Origin: Pseudomonas fluorescens HK44
GTDB lineage: Bacteria > Pseudomonadota > Gammaproteobacteria > Pseudomonadales > Pseudomonadaceae
DNA: 64,000 nt
NCBI RefSeq assembly: GCF_000217955.3
Contig: NZ_AFOY02000019.1
Location: 1 to 64,000, forward strand
Reading direction: 5' to 3'
The notes beneath the pieces are model-generated. The model ran no database searches. It was not told where the DNA came from and saw nothing but the letters and a program-made list of their open reading frames with translations. This document shows, one piece after another, positions 18,912-27,690 of this stretch. A program made the translations under genes and the position numbers. Positions within the stretch are counted from its first letter, which is position 1. Every line of letters starts with the position of its first letter.

Positions 18912-20015
18912 TCACTCCCGATGGTCGTGGGTCTGGGTGATACGGCCCTGTTCCACGTGGAACAGGGCGACTGGCGTTTCCGTCTGCCAGCCTTCCCTCA
19001 ATAATTCGTGATCTACACAGGTGATAAAAACCTGGCAGCGTAAGTCTTCCAGCAAACGGCAAAGCGCGCGGCGGTGCTGCTCATCCAGCTCGGATGGCAA
19101 ATCATCCACCAGATAAATACATTGGCCGCGCCGGGCCTGGCTGACCAAATGCCCTTGGGCAATCCGCAATGCGCAGACCACCAACTTCTGCTGACCACGA
19201 GACAAGATGTCCGCGGCATTGTGTGCGCCCAATCTAAGACGCAAATCAGCGCGTTGTGGTCCGGCCTGGGTATGCCCCATTTGCTGATCCCGGTGAACGG
19301 ACGCGGCGAGCACTGCACTCAGCTCTCGCTCTTTGTCCCAACCCCGGTAATAGCTAAGCGTTAAGCCCTCGAGTTCGACGAGTTCGCTCAAGGTCTGTTC
19401 AAAGACTGGTTTCAAGGCTTTGATATAAGCGCGGCGGTATTCATCAATTTCAGCGCTGGCCTGGCACAATTCTCTGTCCCAAACCGCTTGCGAAACGGCG
19501 TCAAGTGTACCATGCCGCAGCCAAGAGTTTCTCTGGCGCAGGGCCTTCTGCAGGCGCTGCCAAGTGGACATGAAACGTGGTTCCACGTGGAACACACCCC
19601 AATCCAGAAACTGTCGGCGAATTTTCGGTGCGCCTTCCAACAGGCGGAAGCTGTCGGGGTTGATCAATTGCAGCGGCAGGATTTCTGCCAACTGCGCAGC
19701 ACTGCGGGCGTTCTGCCCGTCGATGCGAATCTGAAACTCCCCTTGGCGGTCCCGGGATATCCCCAATGCGCTGTGCCCACCCTCGGCCAATTCGACCTGG
19801 CCAAACACCGTGCACGCTAACTGCTCGTACTGGATGACCGGTAAAAGACGGGTACTGCGAAACGAACGGGCGAGCCCCAGCAGATGGATGGCTTCCAGAA
19901 CACTGGTTTTGCCGCTGCCGTTGGCGCCGTACAGGATGTTGATGCGGGGGGAGGGGGAGAAGGTCACCGGGTGCAAATTGCGCACCGCGGTGACCGAGAC
20001 ACGACTGAGGGACAT
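18912..20015 (-). CDS. recF: DNA replication and repair protein RecF
   Basis: RecF is the SMC-like ATPase that helps load RecA at single-strand gaps with RecO and RecR. Motifs are Walker A GANGSGKTSVLEA (30-40), the ABC signature ILSRGQQKLVV and Walker B YLVDDLPSELDEQHR. Its length of 367 residues is normal. It sits 20 bp after dnaN and 4 bp before gyrB. Unusually, the coding sequence contains two parS sites (18949-18964 and 19579-19594), both translated as FHVE, so this gene doubles as part of the chromosome-partition centromere. Confidence 0.97.
   Translation of the reverse strand: MSLSRVSVTAVRNLHPVTFSPSPRINILYGANGSGKTSVLEAIHLLGLARSFRSTRLLPVIQYEQLACTVFGQVELAEGGHSALGISRDRQGEFQIRIDGQNARSAAQLAEILPLQLINPDSFRLLEGAPKIRRQFLDWGVFHVEPRFMSTWQRLQKALRQRNSWLRHGTLDAVSQAVWDRELCQASAEIDEYRRAYIKALKPVFEQTLSELVELEGLTLSYYRGWDKERELSAVLAASVHRDQQMGHTQAGPQRADLRLRLGAHNAADILSRGQQKLVVCALRIAQGHLVSQARRGQCIYLVDDLPSELDEQHRRALCRLLEDLRCQVFITCVDHELLREGWQTETPVALFHVEQGRITQTHDHRE
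18949..18964. promoter_or_regulatory. parS: parS centromere site, perfect palindrome
   Basis: The sequence TGTTCCACGTGGAACA is a perfect 16-bp palindrome matching the bacterial parS consensus. ParB, encoded at 31151, binds such sites and spreads along DNA as a CTP-dependent clamp. It lies in the last codons of recF, about 4 kb from the DnaA-box cluster. Confidence 0.95.
19579..19594. promoter_or_regulatory. parS: parS centromere site, one base from perfect
   Basis: GGTTCCACGTGGAACA differs from the site at 18949 only in its first base (G instead of T). It lies inside recF, about 630 bp away, in the same FHVE reading. Multiple parS copies close to oriC are normal in Pseudomonas and support ParB loading. 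Confidence 0.88.
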
Positions 20016-20035
20016 CTAGCGTCTGCTGAACATGT

Positions 20036-21139
20036 TTACAGGCGCATCGGCATGACAACGTAAGCCGAGTCGTCGTTGTCGGACTCTTGCACCAGCGCAC
20101 TGCTGTTGGAGTCAGACAGGATCAAGCGCACTTGCTCAGTGGTCATCACGCCCAGAACGTCGAGCAGATAGCTCACGTTGAAACCGATTTCCAGCGAGCC
20201 ACCGTTGTACTCAACGCCAACTTCTTCTTCCGCCTCTTCCTGTTCCGGGTTGTTCGCCTGGATCTTCAGCTGACCGTTGGCCAATTGCAGACGAATGCCG
20301 CGGTACTTCTCGTTGGACAGAATCGCGGTACGGCTAAATGCCTCGCGCAGTGCCTGACGATCGCCGAGTACCACTTTGTCGCCGCCTTTTGGCAGAACGC
20401 GCTCGTAGTCAGGGAATTTGCCGTCGACCAGTTTCGAGGTAAAGGTGAACTCGCCGGTGGTAGCGCGAATATGGTGCTGACCCAGAACGATGCTGACATT
20501 GCCGTCCGGCTCGGTCAGCAAACGCGCCAGTTCCAGAATACCTTTACGTGGAACGATCACCTGATGACGGTCCGGTTGACCGATATCAGCCTGCATCGAG
20601 CACATGGCCAGACGGTGACCGTCGGTGGCCACGGCACGAATGATGCCAGCCGAGACTTCCAGCAACATGCCGTTGAGGTAGTAGCGAACGTCCTGCTGAG
20701 CCATCGCGAAGCTGGTGCGTTCGATCAAACGACGCAGCTTGCTCTGCTCAAGGCTGCAGGTCAGCGAGCCCGGGCCTTCTTCCACCGTCGGGAAATCGTT
20801 GGCTGGCAACGTCGACAGGGTGAAGCGGCTACGGCCGGCTTTCACGACGAGCTTCTGCTCATCGACCTTGATGTCGATCAGCGCGTCGTTCGGCAGGCTC
20901 TTGCAGATGTCCATCAGCTTACGCGCCGGGACAGTGATTTCGCCCGGCTCGGCCGGCTCTTCGAGTTGCACACGACCGACCAGCTCGACTTCCAGGTCGG
21001 TACCGGTCAGCGACAATTGCTGGCCTTCGACAACCAGTAGCACGTTGGAAAGCACCGGCAAGGTCTGTCGGCGCTCGACGACGCCTGCGACCAGTTGCAG
21101 GGGTTTCAACAGGGCTTCGCGTTGAATGGTGAAATGCAT
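20036..21139 (-). CDS. dnaN: DNA polymerase III beta subunit (sliding clamp)
   Basis: DnaN forms the ring-shaped dimer that tethers DNA polymerase III to the template. Its 367 residues are the family length. It begins MHFTIQREALLKPLQLVAGV and ends with SAYVVMPMRL, the conserved C-terminal tail that contributes to the protein-binding pocket. It lies 39 bp after dnaA and 20 bp before recF, so the genes are probably co-transcribed. Confidence 0.98.
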   Translation of the reverse strand: MHFTIQREALLKPLQLVAGVVERRQTLPVLSNVLLVVEGQQLSLTGTDLEVELVGRVQLEEPAEPGEITVPARKLMDICKSLPNDALIDIKVDEQKLVVKAGRSRFTLSTLPANDFPTVEEGPGSLTCSLEQSKLRRLIERTSFAMAQQDVRYYLNGMLLEVSAGIIRAVATDGHRLAMCSMQADIGQPDRHQVIVPRKGILELARLLTEPDGNVSIVLGQHHIRATTGEFTFTSKLVDGKFPDYERVLPKGGDKVVLGDRQALREAFSRTAILSNEKYRGIRLQLANGQLKIQANNPEQEEAEEEVGVEYNGGSLEIGFNVSYLLDVLGVMTTEQVRLILSDSNSSALVQESDNDDSAYVVMPMRL

Positions 21140-21178
21140 GGTCTAGTCCCTTGCCTTAATAAGCTGCGCTGGTGTTCA

Positions 21179-22696
21179 TCAAGTGGTCAGTGTACGCAGC
21201 AGGTTCTTGTAGTCCTCGCGGATGTCCGCGTCGGATTCCTTAAGTTCGTTGATCTTGCGGCATGCGTGCAAAACCGTAGTGTGGTCGCGACCGCCAAACA
21301 CGTCGCCGATTTCCGGCAAGCTGTGGTTGGTCAGTTCCTTGGATAGCGCCATGGCCACTTGCCGTGGACGTGCGACCGAACGCGAACGGCGCTTGGACAG
21401 CAAATCCGAAATCTTGATCTTGTAGTACTCGGCGACCGTGCGCTGAATGTTATCCACAGAGACCAGCTTGTCCTGGAGCGCCAGCAGGTCCTTCAGGGAT
21501 TCACGAATCAACTCGATAGTGATATCGCGCCCCATGAAGTGCGAATGGGCGATCACGCGTTTGAGCGCGCCTTCGAGTTCACGGACGTTGGAACGAATAC
21601 GCTGGGCGATGAAAAACGCAGCATCGTGCGGCAGGTCAACTTTAGCCTGGTCGGCCTTCTTCATCAGAATAGCGACGCGGGTTTCCAGTTCCGGCGGCTC
21701 GACGGCGACCGTCAGGCCCCAGCCGAAGCGCGACTTCAAGCGCTCTTCAAGGCCTTCGATTTCTTTCGGATAACGGTCACTGGTGAGGATGACCTGTTGG
21801 CCACCTTCAAGCAGGGCGTTGAACGTGTGGAAGAATTCTTCCTGGGAACGTTCCTTGCGGGCGAAGAATTGAATGTCATCGATAAGCAGCGCATCGACCG
21901 AACGGTAGAAGCGCTTGAACTCGTTGATCGCGTTCAATTGCAAAGCCTTGACCATGTCGGCCACGAAGCGCTCGGAATGCAGGTACACGACCTTGGCATT
22001 CGGGTTCTTCTTTAATAGGTGGTTACCCACGGCGTGCATCAAGTGGGTTTTACCCAAGCCAACGCCGCCATACAGGAACAGCGGGTTGTAACCGTGCTTG
22101 GGATTGTCCGCGACCTGCCAGGCTGCCGCGCGGGCCAGTTGGTTGGACTTACCTTCGACAAAGTTTTCGAAAGTAAAGGTGCGGTTCAGGTAACTGGTGT
22201 GCTTGAGCGCGCCTTCGACCTGCACGGTGCGTTGTTCTGCACGTACGGGTGCCTGTTGCGAGCTGGCGCCGGCCATTGGGTCGAAGCTGTCGCGGGACGG
22301 TTCTTCGTTGATCTCGGCGTTTTTTTGCGTTGCACGCTTGGTCGACGCGGCAGGTGCAGGTGCGCTGACGGGTGCTGGTGCAGCCGCTGCCTGCGCTTGA
22401 GACGCCGCTGCTGCCAACGGTGCATTCGGCGCAGCACGAGGTGCTGAACTGCGTTTGCTGCCTATTAATAAGGAAAGCGCTGGCGCCATGCCATTGCCAT
22501 GCTCATCCAGCAGCTCGAGCACGCGGCTCAGGTACTTTTCATTGACCCAGTCGAGAACAAAACGATTCGGTGCGTAGACACGCAACTCGTCGCCTTCGGC
22601 TTCGACCTGTAGTGGACGGATCCAAGTGTTGAATTGTTGGGCAGGCAGCTCATCGCGCAAAAGCTCCACGCACTGCTGCCAAAGTTCCACTGACAC
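21179..22696 (-). CDS. dnaA: Chromosomal replication initiator DnaA
   Basis: DnaA binds 9-mer boxes in oriC and melts the origin. The 505 residues show domain I (1-80), a low-complexity Ala/Pro linker (about 85-150), the AAA+ domain with Walker A GVGLGKTH (211-218) and Walker B LLIDDIQFF (270-278), and the domain IV box-binding signature GGRDHTTVLHACRK (about 468-481). The start is GTG at 22696 with AGGGGAT upstream. A DnaA box (22764-22772) overlaps the likely -35 region, suggesting autoregulation. It is the first gene of the dnaA-dnaN-recF-gyrB operon. Confidence 0.98.
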   Translation of the reverse strand: MSVELWQQCVELLRDELPAQQFNTWIRPLQVEAEGDELRVYAPNRFVLDWVNEKYLSRVLELLDEHGNGMAPALSLLIGSKRSSAPRAAPNAPLAAAASQAQAAAAPAPVSAPAPAASTKRATQKNAEINEEPSRDSFDPMAGASSQQAPVRAEQRTVQVEGALKHTSYLNRTFTFENFVEGKSNQLARAAAWQVADNPKHGYNPLFLYGGVGLGKTHLMHAVGNHLLKKNPNAKVVYLHSERFVADMVKALQLNAINEFKRFYRSVDALLIDDIQFFARKERSQEEFFHTFNALLEGGQQVILTSDRYPKEIEGLEERLKSRFGWGLTVAVEPPELETRVAILMKKADQAKVDLPHDAAFFIAQRIRSNVRELEGALKRVIAHSHFMGRDITIELIRESLKDLLALQDKLVSVDNIQRTVAEYYKIKISDLLSKRRSRSVARPRQVAMALSKELTNHSLPEIGDVFGGRDHTTVLHACRKINELKESDADIREDYKNLLRTLTT

Positions 22697-22741
22697 GGAT
22701 ATCCCCTAAGTTGAAAGCCGGTGCGGCAAAAACAAGCGGCC

Positions 22742-22772
22742 ATTGTAGCGACCAGACGCCGACTTATCCACA
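22742..22772 (-). promoter_or_regulatory. Probable dnaA promoter overlapped by a DnaA box
   Basis: On the minus strand, TACAAT (22747-22742) makes a good -10 box. Seventeen bases upstream lies TGGATA (22770-22765), a weak -35 that falls inside the perfect DnaA box TTATCCACA at 22764-22772. DnaA bound there would block RNA polymerase. The assignment is made by eye only. Confidence 0.5.
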
Positions 22773-23115
22773 CGTAGGTTGCTCACGGGTGTCGAAGAAT
22801 CAACGCGTTATACGCAAAAAAGACGACCAATGGTCTGTGCATAAGCTCTGTGGATAAGCCCACTTAAGCTCGTTGTACAAGTTGGGGGCAAACCCGGTGG
22901 ATAACCTGCCTGTGGATAACCACCCATTCCACGCACAGCTTATCCGACAGCGGAGCACAGGCTGAACACCGTTTTCCACTGTAGTTGTCATTCTCTGTAC
23001 AGCACGTAATAGAAGGGCTGAAGGCAGTTATCCACAGATGATGGCGGGTCTAGCTTTTATAAGCTTTACAGAAAAGCTTTAAATAATTCCCTTCTTTATT
23101 TTTATATCTAGCTGT
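22764..23115. other. oriC: Chromosomal replication origin oriC
   Basis: Between dnaA and rpmH lie perfect DnaA boxes: TTATCCACA at 22764 and 23028, and TGTGGATAA at 22849 and 22911. There are also near matches at 22836 (TGTGCATAA), 22896 (GGTGGATAA) and 22940 (TTATCCGAC). An AT-rich stretch at about 23052-23115, rich in TTTATA and TTTAAATAATT-like runs, follows and is the likely DNA-unwinding element. This is the standard position of the Pseudomonas origin. Confidence 0.92.
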
Positions 23116-23172
23116 CCACCTTTCAAGGACGAACCCTGCGGATATCCATTTAAAGGAAACCTTGGTTGGAAA

Positions 23173-23201
23173 TTGACCTAGAGGCTTGCTTTCTCTAGAA
23201 T
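23173..23201 (+). promoter_or_regulatory. Sigma-70 promoter of rpmH-rnpA
   Basis: TTGACC (23173-23178) and TAGAAT (23196-23201) are separated by exactly 17 bases. They lie about 60 bases before the rpmH start, just past the AT-rich part of oriC. This is a near-consensus housekeeping promoter. Confidence 0.75.
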
Positions 23202-23261
23202 CCCCGGTCTCTTAAAACGGGGGCCATTCCGGCCCGTTGTGGACGAACCAGGTAACACGAC

Positions 23262-23396
23262 ATGAAACGTACTTTCCAACCAAGCACTATCAAACGCGCT
23301 CGTACCCACGGTTTCCGTGCTCGCATGGCTACCAAGAACGGCCGTGCCGTCCTGTCGCGTCGTCGCGCCAAAGGTCGTGCGCGTCTGGCAGTTTGA
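23262..23396 (+). CDS. rpmH: Ribosomal protein bL34
   Basis: This 44-residue, very basic protein starts MKRTFQPSTIKRARTHGFRA and ends GRARLAV, the typical L34 sequence. It is a component of the large ribosomal subunit. It lies immediately right of oriC and 16 bp before rnpA, the almost universal rpmH-rnpA arrangement that couples ribosome and RNase P supply. Confidence 0.97.
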   Translation: MKRTFQPSTIKRARTHGFRARMATKNGRAVLSRRRAKGRARLAV

Positions 23397-23412
23397 TAAT
23401 CCGGTACTGGAG

Positions 23413-23814
23413 GTGAGTCAGGACTTCAGTCGGGAAAAGCGTTTGCTTACCCCCCGGCATTTCAAGGCAGTCTTTGACTCCCCTACCGGCAAGGTTCCGG
23501 GGAAAAATCTCCTGCTCCTTGCACGCACCAACGATCTCGATCACCCCCGTCTAGGGCTGGTTATCGGGAAAAAGAGTGTGAAGCTCTCCGTTGAGCGCAA
23601 TCGCCTCAAACGTCTGATGCGCGAATCGTTTCGCCTCCACCAGGATTCTCTGGTTGGTTGGGACATCGTTATCGTCGCGCGCAAAGGTTTGGGCGATGTA
23701 GAAAACCCCGAATTGATTCAGCATTTCGGCAAACTCTGGAAACGTCTGGCACGCAGCACGCCGGTACCAGCAGTCAAAACCGAAACTGTAGGGGTAGACA
23801 GCACTGATGCGTAA
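23413..23814 (+). CDS. rnpA: Ribonuclease P protein component
   Basis: RnpA is the protein cofactor of RNase P, which matures the 5' ends of tRNAs. The 133-residue protein has the family motif SVERNRLKRLMRESFR (the RNR motif). I choose the GTG at 23413 (VSQDFSREKRLL), which follows GGAG closely. The frame stays open back to 23317, but that part overlaps rpmH in another frame and is not RnpA-like. It overlaps yidD by 8 bp. Confidence 0.95.
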   Translation: MSQDFSREKRLLTPRHFKAVFDSPTGKVPGKNLLLLARTNDLDHPRLGLVIGKKSVKLSVERNRLKRLMRESFRLHQDSLVGWDIVIVARKGLGDVENPELIQHFGKLWKRLARSTPVPAVKTETVGVDSTDA

Positions 23815-24052
23815 ACTGGCGCTCGTTCCGATCCAGTTTTATCGCTATGCCATTAGTCCTTTGATGGCCAGCCACTGTCGTTTCTACCCCAGTTGTTCCT
23901 GCTACGCGTATGAAGCCATAGAAAATCATGGCCTTCTGCGCGGTGGCTGGCTGGCCTTTCGTCGTTTAGGTCGCTGTCATCCGTGGAATCCCGGTGGATA
24001 TGACCCGGTTCCATCTATCCCTACCTCCCGTTCTTCTTCGATGGCCGAGTAA
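23807..24052 (+). CDS. yidD: Membrane protein insertion efficiency factor YidD
   Basis: This is a small 81-residue protein of the YidD family, which assists YidC-dependent insertion of inner-membrane proteins. The conserved Cys-containing core CRFYPSCSCYAYEAI (about 24-38) and RLGRCHPWNPGGYDPVP (about 53-69) are present, with an amphipathic N-terminus. It overlaps rnpA by 8 bp and ends two bases before yidC, consistent with translational coupling. Confidence 0.95.
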   Translation: MRKLALVPIQFYRYAISPLMASHCRFYPSCSCYAYEAIENHGLLRGGWLAFRRLGRCHPWNPGGYDPVPSIPTSRSSSMAE

Positions 24053-24054
24053 TC

Positions 24055-25737
24055 ATGGATATTAAACGCACGATCCTGATCGTCGCCCTGGCAATCGTGT
24101 CCTACGTTATGGTTCTGAAATGGAACCAGGACTATGGTCAGGCTGCCCTGCCGACTCAGAATGTTGCTTCCAATCAGGCTGCCCCGGCTATTCCGGATAC
24201 GCCACTTGGTAACAATGCTGCCGCGAGTGCCGATGTACCCAGCGCGAATCCCGATATCAGTGCCCCTGCCGCAACGCCGGTGGTCACCAATAAAGACCTC
24301 ATCCACGTCAAAACGGATGTGCTCGAACTGGCTATCGATCCTCAAGGTGGTGATATCGCCCAGCTGATGCTGCCGCTGTATCCACGTCGTCAGGACCATC
24401 CGGAAATTCCGTTCCAGCTGTTTGATAACGGTGGCGAACGTACTTACCTGGCCCAAAGCGGCCTGACCGGTACCAACGGTCCGGATGCTCGCCCTACCGG
24501 TCGTCCGGTTTACTCGACCGAACAGAAGACTTATCAACTGGCTGATGGCCAGAACCAGCTCAACGTTGACCTGAAATTCAGCGACGCTGGCGTCAATTAC
24601 ATCAAGCGCTTCAGCTTTACTCGCGGTCTGTACGATCTGAAAGTCACCTATCTGATCGACAACACCAGCGATAAAGCCTGGACGGGCAACCTGTTTGCCC
24701 AGCTCAAGCGCGATGCAAGTGCCGATCCTTCTTCCACAACCGCTACCGGTACTGCGACTTACCTGGGCGCTGCCCTGTGGACAAGTGCAGAGCCGTACAA
24801 AAAAGTGTCGATGAAAGATATCGACAAGGCGTCGTTGAAAGACACCGTTAACGGTGGCTGGGTCGCCTGGCTGCAACACTACTTCGTGACCGCCTGGATT
24901 CCAGCCAAGAACGACAGCAATGTGGTGCAGACTCGCAAAGACAGCCAAGGCAACTACATCATCGGTTTCACTGGCCCGGTATTGTCCGTCGCGCCAGGTG
25001 CCAAGGCTGAAACCAGCGCTACGTTGTACGCAGGTCCGAAAAGCCAGGCGATACTGAAAGAGTTATCCCCAGGTCTGGAACTGACGGTCGACTACGGCAT
25101 TCTGTGGTTCATCGCCCAGCCAATCTTCTGGCTGCTGCAACACATCCATGCGATCGTCGGTAACTGGGGCTGGTCGATCATCTTCCTGACCATGCTGATC
25201 AAGGGGATCTTCTTCCCGTTGTCGGCCGCCAGCTACAAATCCATGGCGCGCATGCGTGCAGTGGCGCCGAAACTGGCTGCGCTGAAAGAGCAACATGGCG
25301 ACGACCGGCAGAAAATGTCGCAATCCATGATGGAGCTGTACAAGAAAGAGAAGATCAATCCGCTGGGTGGTTGCTTGCCAATCCTCGTGCAGATGCCGGT
25401 TTTCCTTTCGCTGTACTGGGTACTCCTGGAAAGCGTGGAAATGCGCCAGGCTCCGTTCATGCTGTGGATTACCGACCTGTCGATCAAGGATCCGTTCTTC
25501 ATTCTGCCGATCATCATGGGCGCAACCATGTTTATCCAGCAGCAGCTGAACCCGACGCCTCCGGATCCGATGCAGGCCAAGGTGATGAAGCTGATGCCTA
25601 TCATCTTCACCTTCTTCTTCCTGTGGTTCCCGGCAGGTCTGGTGCTGTACTGGGTTGTGAACAACTGCCTGTCCATCACCCAACAGTGGTACATCACACG
25701 TAAGATTGAAGCAGCTACCAAAAAAGCGGCTGCATAA
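24055..25737 (+). CDS. yidC: Membrane protein insertase YidC
   Basis: YidC inserts and folds inner-membrane proteins, alone or with SecYEG; the F0 subunits encoded downstream are classical clients. The 560 residues have an N-terminal membrane anchor (about 5-21), a large periplasmic domain (about 60-340) and a C-terminal core of five membrane segments. The core includes GNWGWSIIFLTMLIKGIFFPL, whose arginine/lysine-rich hydrophilic groove is typical, and a basic tail RKIEAATKKAAA. The periplasmic domain marks the Gram-negative form. A terminator follows. Confidence 0.97.
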   Translation: MDIKRTILIVALAIVSYVMVLKWNQDYGQAALPTQNVASNQAAPAIPDTPLGNNAAASADVPSANPDISAPAATPVVTNKDLIHVKTDVLELAIDPQGGDIAQLMLPLYPRRQDHPEIPFQLFDNGGERTYLAQSGLTGTNGPDARPTGRPVYSTEQKTYQLADGQNQLNVDLKFSDAGVNYIKRFSFTRGLYDLKVTYLIDNTSDKAWTGNLFAQLKRDASADPSSTTATGTATYLGAALWTSAEPYKKVSMKDIDKASLKDTVNGGWVAWLQHYFVTAWIPAKNDSNVVQTRKDSQGNYIIGFTGPVLSVAPGAKAETSATLYAGPKSQAILKELSPGLELTVDYGILWFIAQPIFWLLQHIHAIVGNWGWSIIFLTMLIKGIFFPLSAASYKSMARMRAVAPKLAALKEQHGDDRQKMSQSMMELYKKEKINPLGGCLPILVQMPVFLSLYWVLLESVEMRQAPFMLWITDLSIKDPFFILPIIMGATMFIQQQLNPTPPDPMQAKVMKLMPIIFTFFFLWFPAGLVLYWVVNNCLSITQQWYITRKIEAATKKAAA

Positions 25738-25758
25738 CTTACTCTGTGGATAACCACT

Positions 25759-25785
25759 CAAAACGCCCCCTAGTGGGGCGTTTTG
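25759..25785 (+). terminator. Rho-independent terminator after yidC
   Basis: CAAAACGCCCC (25759-25769) pairs with GGGGCGTTTTG (25775-25785) through an 11-bp perfect stem with a 5-base loop and internal T run. It lies 22 bases past the yidC stop and before mnmE, so mnmE probably has its own promoter. Confidence 0.88.
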
Positions 25786-25816
25786 CTATCCGTCATTTTT
25801 ATCTGGATATCGAATC

Positions 25817-27187
25817 ATGAGCGCTCCTCGTGAAACCATCGCCGCTGTCGCCACCGCTCAAGGCCGTGGTGGTGTCGGTATCGTCCGTATTTCCGGACCG
25901 CTGGCGAGTGTTGCGGCGAAAGCCATCAGCGGTCGCGAACTGAAACCACGGTTTGCCCATTACGGCCCGTTTCTCAGTGAACACGAAGAGGTGCTGGACG
26001 AAGGCATCGCCCTGTATTTCCCCGGGCCGAATTCATTCACCGGCGAAGATGTGCTGGAACTCCAGGGCCACGGCGGTCCGATAGTTCTGGATATGTTGCT
26101 GCAGCGCTGCCTGCAATTGGGTTGCCGTCTGGCCAGGCCGGGTGAATTCAGCGAACGCGCCTTCCTCAACGACAAACTCGATCTGGCCCAGGCCGAAGCC
26201 ATCGCCGACTTGATCGAAGCGAGTTCTGCACAGGCCGCCCGCAACGCTTTGCGTTCGTTGCAGGGCGCGTTTTCGCAACGTGTGCATAACCTCACCGAGC
26301 AATTGATTGCATTGCGGATCTACGTTGAGGCGGCAATCGACTTCCCCGAAGAAGAAATCGACTTCCTTGCCGATGGCCACGTGCTGAAGATGCTCGACGC
26401 GGTGCGCGATGAGTTATCCACCGTGTTGCGTGAAGCCGGGCAGGGCGCATTGCTGCGTGACGGCATGACCGTGGTGATTGCCGGTCGTCCGAATGCCGGC
26501 AAATCCAGTCTGCTCAACGCATTGGCCGGCCGAGAAGCGGCGATTGTGACCGAGATTGCCGGCACGACCAGGGACATCCTGCGCGAACATATCCACATCG
26601 ACGGTATGCCGCTGCATGTGGTCGACACCGCAGGCTTGCGCGACACCGAAGACCAGGTCGAGAAAATCGGTGTGGAACGGGCATTGAAGGCCATCAGCGA
26701 GGCGGATCGGGTGTTGCTGGTGGTCGATGCCACCGCGCCTGAGGCTCTTGATCCTTTTGCCTTGTGGCCTGAATTCCTCGAGCAGCGCCCGGATCCCGCA
26801 AAAGTGACCTTGATCCGCAACAAGGCAGACCTGACAGGTGAAGCAATAGCGCTGGAAGTCAGTGAAGATGGCCATGTGACCATCAGCCTGAGCGCCAGGT
26901 CGGCAGGTGAAGGCCTGGAGCTGCTGCGCGATCATCTCAAGGCCTGCATGGGCTATGAGCAGACCTCGGAAAGCAGCTTCAGCGCCCGCCGGCGTCATCT
27001 GGAGGCTCTACGGCATGCCAGTGCCTCACTCGAACATGGTCGCGCGCAGCTGACCTTGGCCGGTGCCGGAGAACTGCTGGCTGAAGATTTGCGTCAGGCG
27101 CAGCAGTCGTTGGGTGAAATTACCGGCGAATTCAGCTCCGACGACCTGCTGGGAAGGATCTTTTCCAGCTTCTGTATCGGTAAATAG
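25817..27187 (+). CDS. mnmE: tRNA modification GTPase MnmE
   Basis: MnmE and MnmG form the complex that adds 5-carboxymethylaminomethyl to the wobble uridine of certain tRNAs. The 456 residues include the N-terminal folate-binding domain, helical domain and inserted G domain with G1 GRPNAGKSS (about 223), GTTRD, DTAGLRDT and NKAD. It ends with the catalytic motif CIGK at the C-terminus. mnmG follows after a 600-bp spacer rather than directly. Confidence 0.97.
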   Translation: MSAPRETIAAVATAQGRGGVGIVRISGPLASVAAKAISGRELKPRFAHYGPFLSEHEEVLDEGIALYFPGPNSFTGEDVLELQGHGGPIVLDMLLQRCLQLGCRLARPGEFSERAFLNDKLDLAQAEAIADLIEASSAQAARNALRSLQGAFSQRVHNLTEQLIALRIYVEAAIDFPEEEIDFLADGHVLKMLDAVRDELSTVLREAGQGALLRDGMTVVIAGRPNAGKSSLLNALAGREAAIVTEIAGTTRDILREHIHIDGMPLHVVDTAGLRDTEDQVEKIGVERALKAISEADRVLLVVDATAPEALDPFALWPEFLEQRPDPAKVTLIRNKADLTGEAIALEVSEDGHVTISLSARSAGEGLELLRDHLKACMGYEQTSESSFSARRRHLEALRHASASLEHGRAQLTLAGAGELLAEDLRQAQQSLGEITGEFSSDDLLGRIFSSFCIGK

Positions 27188-27202
27188 CTTCACCTCTCCC
27201 TC

Positions 27203-27281
27203 CGTAGGAGCCGAGCTTGCTCGCGAGGCGGCGTGTCTGACACACCGTGTTGCTTAAATCGCCGGCAAGCCAGCTCCCACA
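27203..27281. repeat. Degenerate REP/REPIN-type inverted repeat
   Basis: The arm GTAGGAGCCGAGCTTGCTCG (in 27203-27230) is partly inverted at 27258-27281 (ATCGCCGGCAAGCCAGCTCC). This is the familiar Pseudomonas REP type, in which GTAGGAGCGAGCTTGCTCGC faces its complement. It lies 15 bases after mnmE and may serve as its terminator. Confidence 0.7.
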
Positions 27282-27377
27282 AGTCCGTGTAACTCCCAAA
27301 TTTTTCGCATTGCCGAGCGGCATCGACCGTTTCGGTGGTTTCCCTGTGGGCGAAATTTGCCCCATTCAGCGCTTTTC

Positions 27378-27660
27378 TGTGGATTAAGCCCTGTGAATAA
27401 CTGCCACTGAGCACAGTTGATAACAGGGCCTAAAAACTGAGGAAAACCACCTTTGTGGATAACCACCTCATTCATCCACAGGCTTACACCGGTTATCCAA
27501 GGGCCTCCTTGGCACATGACCACAGGGTTTTGAATCTCTGTACACATTGAAAACAAAGGTCTGCATAAATCTATCCACAGAAAGGTAGCCCAGTAGAAAT
27601 AAACATAAAAACAAAGATTTAATAAATTTCTCTCTTTTTAATTTCTATTACCCCGACTTC
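27378..27660. other. Second DnaA-box cluster with AT-rich region upstream of mnmG
   Basis: Boxes by eye: TGTGGATTA 27378, TGTGAATAA 27392, TGTGGATAA 27454 (perfect), TCATCCACA 27472, TTATCCAAG 27493 and CTATCCACA 27571. An AT-rich run at about 27595-27655 follows, the same order of parts as in oriC at 22.76 kb. The E. coli origin lies upstream of mnmG, and a second origin-like region near this gene has been discussed for Pseudomonas. Whether it fires here is unknown. It may titrate DnaA or regulate mnmG. Confidence 0.6.
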
Positions 27661-27690
27661 TCCACAGCTGGTTAAATTTTGTGCAAAGGG

